The notes under the pieces: generated by a model
What the model saw: the letters and a program-made list of their open reading frames with translations, nothing else
Told to the model about the DNA's origin: nothing
Database searches by the model: none
Made by a program: the position numbers and the translations under genes
Assembly: GCA_004764695.1 (NCBI GenBank)
Contig: SMSO01000025.1
Span: forward strand, 1,535,102 to 1,599,101
Length of the DNA: 64,000 bases
DNA from: Schizochytrium sp. TIO01
Taxonomy: Eukaryota > Sar > Bigyra > Thraustochytrida > Thraustochytriidae
Reading direction: 5' to 3'
Shown here: one piece after another, positions 22,061 through 36,245 of the stretch
Position numbering within the stretch: the stretch's first letter is position 1
How the letters are laid out: every line of letters begins with the position of its first letter

Positions 22061-23872
22061 CCTTTTTTTTAATTTGTTTTTTTAAACACTAACTTTTAAA
22101 AATAAAATTAAAAGCAAATGTTTCCAAGCGTACCTTTCATATTTTTTTTAATTAAAAAAATAATAATTTATCAAGATTCGTCTTTTATATCTTCAATTTT
22201 AACAATTGAAATTAGCAAAAGATTCCACTCTTTTACATTGACTGGTTATTTTCCGCAGCTTCGACTCTTTAAAAAATATATTTTAAAAAAATGAAAATAG
22301 ATGATGAGACATAAAATAAAGAATATTTCCTAATTTATTTACAAAGAGAATAAGAAGGTACATCTCTCTCTCTTTAACATAACAAATAAAAGAACAGATT
22401 TAAATAGAGCGAGGTTTGGACGCTTTAGAAATAGATATAACGAGTGTACCTACAACAGAACTGACACCAAAAGAGAGGGAGGGCGGATGAGAGTACTTTG
22501 AAAACTCAAAGTAAGTAGCTACGGCCTTCATTACTACGACATGTATCGACGTGTATCTATATACCTTATGCATCTGTGTTTTGCTGGTTTGGCCACGGAC
22601 AACGCGCGCGCAAAGTTGATGACCCACTCGGAGGTGATCTGCCGGAAGATAAAAGGAGAACGAAAAGGAAAACGAAAAAGCAAGCACTCAGAAAGAAGTA
22701 GAGTAGCTAGTAAGAAAGATCATAATAGTGGAAAAGGACCCGAACTGACAGATGAAAGGTTAAATGAAATACAACCAGGTACTTCAATCAGCGCGCAATT
22801 CGATCTAGGCAATGTCTTGAGGAGTCCAAACAGTCTTGCAGTCCTTATGCGTATTTCGTGATTTTATGATTGATTGATTTAATGCATGAATGGATGAGTG
22901 AGTGAATCGAATAAAGGGACTGCACTCATCCCGTTTATTAGTTGGAATCAATAGTTTACTATGAATGTTGCCTTCCTTTCTCCCCATTGAAATGAGTTTA
23001 AGGAAAATTAGTTATGAAGTGCGAGAAAGAACTGCATTTCATTCATAGGTAAATAAACATGCCAATAGAGGAGGCTTTCTTTCAGTTATCATACGGACGA
23101 AAACTTCGAACAAATCATATTCATTCTTTCGTCGTCGGTCCTCGCTACTTTGAATGAAGGAAACCTTGTGAAGGTTAAGAGCCGTCCACGCCGGGCTTAG
23201 ACCTTTGCCATACATGGCGGTATCGATATTTCTCTCGTTACCTTTGTCCTTTATGCATTGCCTCTGGAAGAACATAGTGGTGGAGCGAATTGAGGAGGGG
23301 CGAGATTTTGTAGCGTTTGGCAGCACTGCTTAGTCTATGGTTAGCGGCGCCGATAGGGGAGTGATGCGAGTTTTTAACTTTTCGTTTTCTTTCGTTTTTC
23401 ATTGGCCTAGCTTGCTCTCTCTGTTTTATAAAATAATTTGTTTTCACTTTCTGTGTCCCTTTTCGGAACGGCCCATTATTATGCGAAATAATCTCACCAC
23501 CATGGTTACGAAAGAAGAACTAAGAGTATACTTTCCAGCTATGCTTTTTAAACATTTTCTGTAGTACCTACTATACTCAGGTAAGTAGGTAGGTAGTGAG
23601 TCAAAAACAGAATTCTAAATAAAATGTAGAGAGGTAAACAGGAAGATCTGTGCAAAGTACCCAAAGTGAATTTCTGCCTCACATGTGCTTTTAATTAACA
23701 TGTGTATAAAATTTGTTAAATGAAGTATCAGTGTTTTGCTTTTAAAGCATGAAGACTTCCCAGCAAGACAGTAGGTGCCTAACACCTCCTACAAAGCAGA
23801 TCTAGTGCCCGTTATTTAAATTTATTTCTATTTATTTCAACTTTGCAAAAAATTGTTTGGATAGTTTGGATA

Positions 23873-23983
23873 GAAGAGAGAGAGTAAAAAAAAAATGTAA
23901 AAGAAAAAAGAAAAAGAAAAAAGAAAAAGAAAAAGAAAAGCATAAGCAAAGCAAAGCAAAGGAAAGGAAAGCAAAGGCAAAAA
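23873..23983 (+). repeat. Homopurine tract (AAAAG/AAAGC-rich)
   Basis: About 110 bp that is nearly all A and G on the plus strand. It is built from AGAG, AAAAAG and AAAGC/AAAGG units. Long purine-only tracts can form triplex DNA and are slippage-prone. Any Lys-rich peptide reading through it is an artefact. Confidence 0.8.
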
Positions 23984-24332
23984 CTACCTCAGAAGCAGAG
24001 GCAGCTCTTTTTCTTCTTCTGGGAACATTCTTCCCTCAATTCCACATTCTTTGCTGCTGCCTTCCATGAGCGTGGTGTTTGGGCTTCTTTTCGTACATCT
24101 TGGCCTTGAACACATACATACGTAGGTCCCCTGATAGTCGATAGTCGTCAGTCAGTCAGTCATCGACTTTCATGCCTCCATCATCTCCAATCATTAGTAA
24201 AGGCCCCAGTGGTGAAGAACCAGTTCGCTAGCATCATAATGGCAGGCAAAGTGATGCAGAACACAGCCGTACTTGCTGCTAACTGAGTGTTTGTTTGGTT
24301 GTTGACACATTTATTTTTATGTTCGTCCTCGA

Positions 24333-24605
<273 letters not shown>

Positions 24606-24907
24606 GCAATCTTGTGCTGCCAAAGCTCTTGAGCATTTCCTATGATGTCAGAATGGAGTCACGATGGCCACACACTCACCTCGCTGTCGCAGATATACAG
24701 ATTTGCAGCGCTCGAGGATACATCCAACTGGACGATGGATTTGAGGCGGATGGACGCTACGAGGCGAAAAGCTTTCCTTTCTCCAGGCGCCCAGGACATC
24801 GACTTGAGGCACTTCTGCGCTACGGCGACAGCTTAGTAGCGGAGGCCTCCTGCTCTTGCACAAGGCCGAATTGCTTGGAGCTAGTTGCTTGGTGTGCATA
24901 GTTCATC

Positions 24908-24949
24908 GCAGTGCAGCGCAGTGCAGTGCAGTGCAGTGCAGTGCAGTGG
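24908..24949 (+). repeat. (GCAGT)8 pentanucleotide repeat
   Basis: Eight consecutive GCAGT units, the second being GCAGC. It lies 300 bp after the ATTG array. Confidence 0.92.
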
Positions 24950-25304
24950 AAGCAAACGAACAAAAAACAAGCAAACAAGCCGCTGTCGTTATCGTTTCTT
25001 CTGAAATTGGAGATGGTTCTTGACGAGTTTCCACCTCAAACAGACTCGGTCTTTCCCGTGGCCCTGCTTCGCTTTCCTTCGATTCCTTCGATTCCTTCGC
25101 TTTTCTTGGCGGTTCTTGCCAGCCAGGCAGCCAGCCAGTCGAAGTATCACTCACTCTCACTCTCTCTGCGGAAGCCACAGCGCTGTCGAGACATAGAACT
25201 CGCGTTTCTGCTGGCTCGCTTGGCTTTCGTGGCGCAAGCCAGACAGACCAGCCTTAGGGCCCTAAAACGCGCATGCACTTTGGAGACCAGAGAAAGCAAA
25301 GAAA

Positions 25305-25377
25305 GCAATGCAATGCAATGTAATGCAATGCAATGCAATGTAATGCAATGCAATGCAATGTAATGCAATGCAATGCA
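25305..25377 (+). repeat. 20-bp higher-order repeat of a GCAAT pentanucleotide
   Basis: The array reads as three GCAAT units followed by one GTAAT, and this 20-bp block recurs 3.65 times. The variant GTAAT falls at 25320, 25340 and 25360, exactly 20 bp apart. This periodic variant shows that the array grew by duplication of a four-unit block and not by single-unit slippage. Confidence 0.95.
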
Positions 25378-25430
25378 GAGCCGCACTGGGACCACACGTG
25401 CTTGTGCATGCGTGCTTCAGTGCCACGTCA

Positions 25431-25466
25431 GCTTTGGCTTTGGCTTTGGCTTTGACTTTGGCTTTA
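25431..25466 (+). repeat. (GCTTTG)n hexanucleotide repeat
   Basis: Six tandem hexamers GCTTTG with one G-to-A variant, 54 bp downstream of the 20-bp higher-order repeat. Confidence 0.9.
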
Positions 25467-26640
25467 CGGACTCGAGTTTCATGCTTGAGAAGGACCAATT
25501 CAGAACTTGGGACATCTATATCTCCGCAAGGTCGATGTGCAACTCGTGAGGGAAGACGGCCATGGTCTTGGTGCTCGAAAGAGCACAGGCGGGCCATAGC
25601 CAGCAAGCTGCGAGCTACGGCAGCTCCATGGGCTGCTTTGGCTCGATAGTTGCAAGTTCTAATCGATCGTGAAATGCAAGACAGACTGCTTCTTGCCCAG
25701 CACGCATGGGGTCAATAGATGCTCCAGACCTGCGCAAAATAATCGACCTTGAAGCATGCAAAGCCACTGCCCAAATCGCAAGGCATGCAAACGGTTGTAC
25801 GGCGATCCCCTGCGCACGAGCACGACAAGTAAATAGATATGGTTATGGATGTGCTCTCCGAATTTGGTACCATGTAACCTGCAATTGATCTCACACGCGC
25901 AATCCTCTGGGCAAAAGCTCTCGTACCGCGGGCGAGAAGGGCTCGACTTCGTTGCTGTTGAGAGTGAAGTCGAAGTCGAAGTTCTTGTCTTCGACTTGCT
26001 GCTGCTGTGCAAGGTTTCTTCAACCAGATGACAAATAAGCACACCCAGCTAAGGCCAACGAGTTTCTTGCCAGAGAACTCTGGCCAGTTCTCGTTCTTAT
26101 CGAAGCAGCTTCAAGGCCCTTGCGTGAAACGCCTTGCTCGTGTTTATTCATTCCCTCGATAGCCGTGTGCGGCATCATGAGCGGGGCCCTGTGCATAATT
26201 GATTGAGTTTGCAACAGGCTCGCACCCGTGAACTGCCAAAGCTGTGGAGCTGCTTTCCCTGGTAGCGATAAGTCTGTCTCTGGCGTTTTGAAGGAGGAAG
26301 GAAGTCGCCTTTTCAATCGGAAACACAGCAAGCAAACTCACGGCACGAGTCTTTTAATCCTTGATCCTGCCTCTAACAGCTAACAGCGATCTATCTCTCT
26401 CTTTCTTTGGGAACTTGATGAGAGAATAAACCTCTGGCAGCAAGCAATGGCCTAATTGCAGAATGCAAGAAACTACGTGGATTCTGCTGTTCTGGTCGGA
26501 GCACGCACGACCGCTGCTCTCGCATACGCGGCAGCTCTTCTGACTGTATGTGGACGCTGCAAGGCATTCGGAGGCCTGAGCACAATGATGCAATCAATGC
26601 TCAGCTGATCAGGTAAGAAACTAAAGCAAACCAAGACCTT

Positions 26641-29600
26641 TTTCATCAAGTTTAAGTTTAAGTTTAAGTTTTTTTTTGTTTTGTTTTTTTAACATTTTAG
26701 ATTAAATTGAAGTTTAGTAGGTTAAACAAGGAAGAACTTAATCATAGCAACACATAATCAAAAGAGGGAGAGCAACTTAGAAGTAGGTAGTTGGGAAACC
26801 CCCAACATTTGTCGACATAGAAGCACGCGAACTTAGTGTTTCTTTGTTCTCTTGGCGCTGTGCTGATTTTCTAATAAAGTTTCCAAAGAAAAAGGAAAAG
26901 CGACTGCATTGATTGAAAAGAGAAAAACCGACCATCTTATGACATCGATCACCATAGACAATACATGTCGTCAGCCCATCATCCTGTCTGTCTGTCTGTG
27001 TCTATTTAGGGCCAAACGAAATGCCAAATTGAGCTTTCGAACTTATTTGTTCGAAAGGGTTTCGCTTACTTTCAGTCGCGCCGCAGCTCTGTTCCGTCCC
27101 AAAAATACTTTCTATGCCTCAAAGTGAGTACCTAGATACCTCAGTACTTAGGAAGGAAGGTGACTATCTGCAAAATTAAATTATGATAAAACTGTTTTTT
27201 TATTCTTTTATAATTTAAAATTAAAGTTTTAAAAGTCGCGCAGAGGTTTTGCTTCTCCTTAGGTTCTATGGTGTGCTTAAAACCACGTAAACTACCACTC
27301 TGTAAAAAAATAAAATGAACATTTAAAAAAATATTGTTGAGTTTTTAAATTAAAGAAAATCTATTAGTTAAGCTGTTTCTTTTAATTTATTTTCTTGGTC
27401 TCTCGGAGATGTTTTTCGAGGTTTCAAGAATGTTTCGTCTTTTGCCGGAAATATGTCAACCTACGAGTATATACTATGCTTTGAGCATCAGCAATGCAAA
27501 GTGACATGCGAGATTTAGGCCGGGCTAGGGAAATGATGATGTCTCAAGTGATGGAGTATCGCACACAGAGCCCAGCACCCGATATCGATCAATTCGAATT
27601 GTTCTCCGGATTTAGAGCATATACCTTTATTTGTTTGGGCGATTCTCAGTGTTCCCTTAATCCACGCAACAGAACAACAGAGTGAGAATTAAATTCCTGT
27701 TCAAGAACATATATTCACATCAGCTAATAGCAGTTGGTAAATCAACAACACTTTCTCTAAGCAACATCAAATGCCTTAGATATTGGCCACCTCGCTGCAA
27801 TATTGCTACTCAACTTCTAATAACATGATGTTCGTGGCGTCCTCGCGAGTATAGAAATAAGGCTGCATACTAAGAATGCGGCACAAGTCTTGACTTGGTT
27901 CTAGTACGATGCCAACACGATCATATTCGCAGGAATAGACGCACGTAGAGAGTTTAACATTTAAAAAAAAAAATGAAACAGTGTCCAGGAGCACAGTCAT
28001 GTCCTGGTCGCAAACTGAGCAAACTTATGTACTACCCAGCTGAAGCAGGAAATTAGATGAACTAATCTGTCCAAAGCACGGCCAAGAAACAGTTGGAGAA
28101 TTCTAGATGAAGTCTAAGTTTTTGGCCCACTGTGAAGGGTTCATATCGAATGTAATTTGTTTTCGAGAGAGCGTGTTCTAGGATTGATTAATTACCTTTC
28201 AACCACATGAAAGCAAGACCGGCTACCAAAATTATGTTTCAATTTACAGGATTTGGCTATGACTATATCAGGTATTTAGGTGTATTGTTTTGTTTTTTCA
28301 AGTTACCATAGTCTTTCTTCCTCCATTTATTGCTGCCTACTTTTACTATCTAATTTCTCGATACTTTGCTTTAATAGACTATATAATATAGCACTCTGGC
28401 GAAACTCTCGTTAAAGTATATATGTTTCTTTGGAATTATTCAATTGTGAAGCTTTGTTTTCAATGAATTAGAATCGCAATGAAAAAAAAAAAAATACCTG
28501 AATTGCTTAAATTCCCCAGAATGCATTCCTCTTGAAAAAAAAAAAATGTTAATATGCCGTCGTTGCTTTCCAATGCTTTCTTCTGCATGCTACTGTTGCT
28601 ATCTCCTCTCTTGTCTACCAGATTGAATACACCTATTTGAGAAATTCTAATGTACTAAAACTAAACAAGAAAGATCTTTCACACATTCCAATCTTCACTC
28701 CTGCTACTTCACACACTTTCCAAGGTCTCTCACTCTATTGTTGTTTTCCGCGACGTTCTTTTCTTCCTTCGAGCAATACGTAGAAACTTGCCTTTCGAAC
28801 GAAACATGAAAGAGCGCTCTTTCCGAAAAAGAGCAGATCTGGTTTCAAGACTGGCCGCGGCCCAGGTTGTTAAAGTATATGTAATGATTAAGAAGAATCA
28901 AAATACATTACTGGGGTAATGCAATTTTAAAGAGAAAGTAAGTTTCGGAGAATGCGAGGCTTCAATTTCCTATTCTTTATATATATAAAGCTTATTTCGA
29001 GAAGAATTTATTTTTTAGAATTTATTTATAGTTATTTAAAAAGAAAATATACTAAATATAAATACTAAATATCTACAGTATTGACGTGATGTTCCCTTTG
29101 GAAATGTTTCTCGTCACATAAATCCTAGACTGAATGTGCAATCGTCAGCGCAGAAGCCGTCCGGGTTTGCAGTTAAGTGTACTCAACAGCTTAAACCATT
29201 GTTCATAGTCTGGGATGCCTGCCTTTAAATCTATGGCAATCCTGAATCCTGAGTTGTTCAAAGTCTTCCTTCTTTGAAAATCTAAAAAGAAATAGCCGTA
29301 TCCTTGTCAAAGTCGACGCGCGCCAAGCTCGCACTGTGACCTGAATTGGTATTTTTAGTTTTTAAAATACACAATTAAAAAAAAAAAAATAGAATTCAAG
29401 TTAAAATGTTGAAAGTTTTTCTAAAGATTTAACTACTCATCATCAGCCTATAGTACCACCTTGTCAAATGAAATGCAATGAGTTGAATTGAATTGAGAAG
29501 CTTTTACTTAGTACTTTGTTATTGCTTGCCAAAATTATAATATAGTGGTACTATCTCGTCGTCCTCCCCTCGCCTTTTATAAGTTATAAATTGTTGACTA

Positions 29601-32600
29601 GCAGAGCATATCTGGGGAAAAACAAATTATATATAGAACAACCACACTGTTTCTGTGCTGTTTCCTACAAAGATGAAAAACAACTACTGGTAGGGAGTGC
29701 TATAGTTATTTTGCACACTTATTTACTGTCTACCTGTAATGTGTTGTGTCCTGCAATCCTTACGTTTACATAAAAAGTTTAGAAATTCATATAATTAAAA
29801 ATAGAAAGCCCATAAGCTTCATGAACGCTCCCTGTCGATACCAATTTGATGAGTGCAAAGAAAGGACGCTTCACACTGAAGGGCTACTTGACCAGCATGA
29901 TTCTACAATGCAGATGGGTTTGTAATTCGCAGTTTCAAGGAAGGTTTTCCACCCAGTTTTCGATAATTAGTCGCACACTCATTCGTCTTTTCCCTTCCTG
30001 TTTTCTTCTTTCTGTTAAAGTTTCCACGTACCGAGGTACCTACGTGGTTATGAGAAAATAAATTTGATGATCTCATAAAAACAGAAAAATAGACTAACGC
30101 TGTATTGTTGGCTTCTTGATGATTGGCTGTTGTTTCATGTCATACATAATGTTGTCGGCGCGTGTACCTCGAATGAAATAGATTTCTGTCCTGCCGCGGC
30201 TTAGGCCTTGAGGTATCCTGCCCTGAAAATCTCCTCGGGGGAGTTCCTGATATTCAATGGTTTTCCGCAGCACTGTAGCACTTAGCCTGCTTCTTACATT
30301 CCCTTTCCAGTTGGCTGAATTGCTAAGAGGCAACCAATAAAGTAGCGGATAGTAGAGCTGCAGCTACTTACCACCAAAGCCCCACTTTGCAATCCCTGTT
30401 GCAGCAGACAGACACTTTGGAAGGACTGGAAAGCTCCAAAACTTCGCGCAAAAATTGTGCACAATCAAAACTAGTTCTTAAGGACCTGACATTCCTACGC
30501 TTCGAGATGTTGACCTAATATTCTGCTATTACCTTTCGTGCAAGTTCCTCAAAGCTCTCGCAGTTGTTGCTCCTTAAAGAGACATGGCCTCAGCTGCAGA
30601 TTTCCATAGTTAGTAAGTTAGTCAGTTAGTTAGTAGCTTGGGAGGGAGGGAAGGAGCAGTCTCGAGGATCGCAACGTCGTTCGGAAGCATTTGCAAAATC
30701 GGATCTCAGGTCTGCTAATTCAGCTTCTGTGCCTGTGGAGGAGAAGCTTTGTTTGTCAGTCTGTCGGTCCGCTCGAATAGATAGCTCTAGAGCTCGCGTT
30801 CATGCACATCCTAAGGACTACAACTTATTTTCTTCTACCCATCAATGTCTGCGTGCATGCATTCTGACGACTCCCAGTCGAGTCAAAGGTAAGGGTTTTA
30901 TGTTGGCGTGTACAATTCATCATCTAGCTGCTTGGCGATCTCTGGCAATTGTCTTTTGGCCAAAGATCCACAATGCTTGGGTGATAGACTTGACAGCTCT
31001 GGGAAAGAAGCAGTCAACCCGTTAGGTACCTACCGCTATGAGAGCTCCGGTCCTTCCGATGCTTCTGCGATGTTTCCTTTCAATAGCAGCAGAATGTCTG
31101 AATGATGACTCTTGGTGATGCTTGGGCTCATAAATAAATAACGTCTGTTTTCATGCATGAACCTCGATGAGCGCGAAAGTACCAATGGGATCAAGGCGGC
31201 CCCAAAAGGACTCAGGAAGGTCGCCCATACCATCTGTAATTAGTTATCCTTCTCCAGCATCTCTTGGTTCGAATCATGAGAATTGAAAACCTCCCGACCT
31301 CTCGCCGTGTTTTCCATGTTCCAGTACAAGTCATTGATAGTGCGCGTTTGATGAGACTCTTCATTTTAATTTTGAAAACATTATTTTTTTCTTGAAAACG
31401 GAAACAAACTTATTTCTCTGGCTCTAGCGATAAGTACAGCTCTTAGTGCAACTGTTTTCCGTGCGGTGCTAACCATCTCCATTGGCCGCACTCGGATGAG
31501 GCTTTTCAAAGGCCTTTCTTCAGTCTGCCTGTTGATTTTTAAAGAAGCCTCCTTTTCGCTTTCTCCGAAAGCTTAAAGAGTACAAATACCATTCCTAGTC
31601 TTCGGGCCCTCGCCTACTCCAACCAATCCTTTTACTGCAAGTTGGGCACAGACTCATTCAAGTCTACACCATACCAATCCCGCCACGAGGCAGTCTATAG
31701 GCGTGCGTTTGATTGAGCATCTCCAAGGCACATAGATTGATAGATAGATAGATGAGATACCTACTATTTTATGAATTGCATAACTCGAGCGATGAACAAT
31801 TTGCATCTGCAAACGTAGTTTTCAGAAAACTCGCGCAAAACCTGAGTCTGGCCAGGCGCTGTCACCCTACAGACCAGCGGAAGTGGCCTCCTTAAGTCAG
31901 ATGGCAAAGATCAGCCTGAAAGGAAGTCGATAGGATGCAAGCGACCAGATCTCGCGACCTCTATCCACCCCTGTTTTTACGAGTCGTCATGTCGATCGTT
32001 CTTGAAAGAGCTGGCCTTCTTTCCTTATCATCTACGCGGACTGAGGAGGGTATTCATTCCAACTTCATGCATTCATTCTTTTCATTCTTTCAAAATGGAA
32101 TTGGTAAAGAAAATTTAAACAAAATGGGTGAAGAACTTCTCGCGCCTGAAAATCACCATAGTACAACAACATTCACATTAAAAAGATTTAAAACAGGAAG
32201 CAACAGAAAAGAAAATGAAGAGGAAAAGAAAAGGAAGATTGCGATTTTGTCACGCTTCCTGCTAGTGGCGTCGATGAACTTCTTTTAGGCTTTATGCCCT
32301 ATACCACTAGGTGCCAAGATACCAGCCAATCAAGTAAAACTAATATTTACTTTAAAATTCGTTTTTACTTAAATTCTCCCTACATACATACAATTATAAT
32401 AAACAATTGATTGGTCGAAGGTAGTCTGTTCCAAGCAGATCGAATACAGATGCATGTACCTTCTTGCCCTTCTCAAGATTCTTGCATACTTCTCTTAGAC
32501 AGATGGCAAAACTGGGAAAGCGACGATTATTTAGCACTCCTCTCGAGTGGTTGCTGGGAACACAATGTGATTCGCACCACTGGTGCTAGTTTTCTTGGCA

Positions 32601-35600
32601 CGATCTGTCGGAATGTCGCTCGAGTTGGCCATCACTAGACAGTGCAGAAATCACCTCATTTGAGTGTTTTGCTATTATCTGAGTTCCCGTTTGTTCCAAG
32701 AACTATTGCCAAATGTGAGACCTTTTTTACCAATAAAATGACATTTAAAAATTTATTTTAATTTTATTTTCCAATGATAAAATACCATCTGTTCTTAGCT
32801 TGAGAATTTGCTTTACAGAAAGAAATAGCTGAAAAATTGGAATTGCGAGGTACCTGACGCTAAGCACTGCTTCCTCGGCCTCCGTCTATGGTTGTGTCGA
32901 GCGCGGACGAAGAGGTGACACACCAATTACTGAAAATTTGGTTTGATTCCTCTTCTCTCGAATCTGGAAAAGAAAGAAAGACATATGTTTTTTCCCTAAA
33001 TTTTTGAACTTTTGCTTCCATTTTCTTCCCTTTCTTTTCTTAGCGACTCAGGCGCGCATTTTAATGACGATGAGAAGGGTCCTGCGTCTCCACTGAGCGC
33101 AGCGACAGCGCTCGCGCCATCACAGTTGTTGTGGTAGTACGGCACATAGATTCCCACTTCCTCTTCATTGTTTAGAGCGAGCTCGTCTAAGCCGTGTCAT
33201 TTGAGGCGGTGCTCTGATTGAAAGAATACACAGGAAAGAGCTCGGCCAGAAACCGCGCAGTAGAGCTGCCTTCCTTGAATTCTAGTTGTCAGCAGATTTC
33301 TTTGATGGGGTGTAAGTAAAATAAATGTAGGACATGTTCATAAATAGAAGAACAAATGATTCGTTCTTTCGTCGGGTCTTATTTTTTTGTTTGATTTCTG
33401 CATTAAAATAAACAATCAGTTAACGTTAATTGATTCCCTATGAAAATTTTAAGAGAGCAATTAATCAACGCTCTCCAACTTATGAACCAGTCCCTCGCTC
33501 AAAGCTTCCACTCAGCCTCGGCGATTATTAACTTGAATTGGACTCTCTGACTTGCTCGAACCTAATATGTAGAGCTGTCCTCCTGCATACAAAAAGCGCA
33601 ACATAATAATACAGCCACGCAAACGTCCGCGCGCTCGAAACTCCCAGGCCTCCGCTCAAGGCCGAGATCCGTGACCTTCACTCCTACTCTATGCAAATAT
33701 CTGACCTGCTTCTGCCAAGAACGCAATTGGTTATCGTCTGGAAAGCAGCAGGTTTATGCAGCAAGCAGTACTTACGGAAGGCAGAAACCTTTCTCAAAAG
33801 CTCACCTGCGATTATGACTTCTCACTCTCCTGACTCTTCTGAGTCCTCTTGATCGCATCATGTAATCACTCACTCCTTCGTTCTGCCTGAATCTCCAGTT
33901 CTTATTCAAAGTTGAGAACTCAGCTGGCCCTACTACGTCATCATAGGAAGTTGCTCACTGACTTTATACGAGGTTCAAACCTCTCCAATGTCAGGACTTG
34001 TTCCGAAGAGGAGTACACAGACTATTCGAATACGTATATAATAAAAACGCGGCGGCCTTCGAATGGAATACGTCCTTCGTTTGCTTTCAAATGATCCGCG
34101 ATTGGAGATCTCTAGCAGAGGTTTTACCAGACTAGCTACCTTTTCAATGTATGATGAGTCTTCGTTCTGTGTGGTACATAGTTATGAATACCACACACCA
34201 ATGCGAATACGTAATGCGTAATACGTACGTGGTAGAAGCTAGTTACTGTCACAAAACGAACTGGCGCCAGGTGGCTTGGTCATACATTTAGGGATAATTT
34301 AAAGCTCGGCTATGTTCTTTCCTATTTTCATTCCTTTTTTCCTCCCTTTTGTTTCCCTCTCAACATGAGCTCTCTTTTCTTTCTATTCATGTCTTCTTTT
34401 ATAGTTTAAAAAGTATTAAATATATATAACATTAATAACAATAAATGGAAACGAGCTTTAAATTAGTGATTTCCAAGGGTTGTTTCTTACGATGGCATGA
34501 AATGTGACGGCTTTTTTCTTTTTTCAAACGGTATGCAGTTAGTTGGTCATGTAAAAGCTTATGCGATATGTCCATTTGAAGTTTGAACTCCACTCATAAT
34601 AACAACAAGATTGCGATGCAGATTCATTGTTAAGTGCTCTGGTGAAAGAAGTTTGGAACGGGACTTTTGCTGCTTCGTCAAGATTGGCGTTGAGGGGGTT
34701 CAAAGAGAGAAACAGCTCACAAACTCTTACAAAGAGAAGAGAAAACAGTCAGGAATAATCGATCCCTTGAAGCTAACGTTTACAAAGTGCAAATTGAATA
34801 GTCATACCCTAAAGAAGGAAAATATTTTATATCTACACAGGAATAACATTTGCAAGGCTGAAATGCAGGTCGCGCGATAGTGGCAAGAGTTCATATACAG
34901 TATCCAGAAACCTGTAAAAGTACGTATGCCACCACAGTAACAATGAAGAGATCAAGGGCTAAAGGCCCAATCGGCTCATGTATAATACTAACGTGCTTCA
35001 AAGTCCTGTTCTAAGGCTTACTATGTTTTTGGTTTTTAAACATGAAACATATTCTTGTTTTCTCAAAGTTGAAATGACCCTACTCATGCCAAATTAGAGT
35101 TTGCCAATCTCGGAGTAAGGCATGATTTCGATCGAGCCTGTATAATAGGCCACAGATTAAGAGGAGAGGAGGGAACAATAAATTGCCTCAAAATTCAAAC
35201 AACAACATCAACTATTTTAAACTCAACAAATTGTTGTTGAAAATGGAAATATTTTGCAATGTGTTGGTGTTCTGTGCTTCTCTTGGCCCCAGTGCGCAAC
35301 TAAAACACAATGTCTTGTTATATGTGTTCTTACCACATTTTAAATCTCAATTTGATACTCTTCAGCTGTTCTGTTTAAAAAACAGCGTCGTACCTCACAC
35401 AACAGCAAGAGATTTGGGACGCTGGTTCTCGTTTATTCTCCTTTACCTTACAACATTGGTGCTGCTGTAGGAGTTTTTCAAAGTTGAAAACCGGAAATAT
35501 ATATTGTTTTCTCGATTTAAAAGACGCAGGTCAACGTATTTTCTTCTATGTCTAAAGAAGTGCCTATCCAGCAGCGCTGCTTGCCAGGCCCTGTTTAAAT

Positions 35601-36000
35601 ACACATGCTAATGCCTAGGCGAAGGAATTATCGGCACTTGTCTGAAGTAGTACTAAGTATATTACGTTGAGAACAAGGGCTCCAAGGAGATCCTTTCTAA
35701 AATATGGGGGGGTGCGGTGTAAAGTTGAGTTCTTGTGAAATTCCACCAAGTTGTGAAATACTCTAATCAGAGAAATACGCTGGCAAATTATTGCATTACG
35801 TAAAATGAGAAAGTCAGCCACCAACTCGCACGATGTCAATAAAAACGAGCCAATTATAACAACTTTGTATACCCGATACATAGAATATACAAGTATCTAA
35901 TGGGTCTAAAATTTGTACCTTTTCTCGTCTTGCTTATCTTCAGTTGTTTTTATCTTAAACTGAGGAACGAGCGCTTCTTGTCTACCAGTTTTTCTTGTAG
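26641..36000. other. Gene desert, centre: AT-rich, no genes seen
   Basis: No frame longer than about 120 codons and none with a recognisable domain. It contains a (AAGTTT)4 run at about 26648-26672, AT-rich blocks (27161-27400, 28960-29060, 29345-29420, 34400-34450), short A-runs, and a TAGA microsatellite at about 31737-31754. I saw no tRNA or snRNA signature. Confidence 0.6.
34168..34197. repeat. Perfect inverted repeat, 9-bp stem and 12-nt loop
   Basis: TGTGTGGTA (34168-34176) pairs exactly with TACCACACA (34189-34197). It is followed within 45 bp by clustered TACGTA/CGTAAT palindromic words (about 34206-34232). Function unknown. It may be chance in 64 kb. Confidence 0.5.
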
Positions 36001-36104
36001 ACCCATTATACTTCACTTTCTATGAGATTTACATCCATGTAGCAGCACGTGTAGACTCCTTTCGCCATGCCTTTATGAATTTTGATAGAATAGTATTTTT
36101 AAAT

Positions 36105-36245
36105 TTATTAAAACAAGAAAATGTTAAGTACAGGATATATGAAAGTTATTTGCTTCTTTTTATGTGGAACGCATCCACGTATATATTTTTATTTTAAATA
36201 GTATTAAAATTTTCTTTTTTAACAATTTTTTTGTAATAAAATAGA
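36105..36245. other. Very AT-rich block
   Basis: Nearly pure A/T with short alternating T- and A-runs; 36181-36240 contains only 4 G or C. Such blocks serve as replication origins, matrix-attachment sites or centromeric DNA in other eukaryotes. Nothing here decides between these. Confidence 0.6.
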
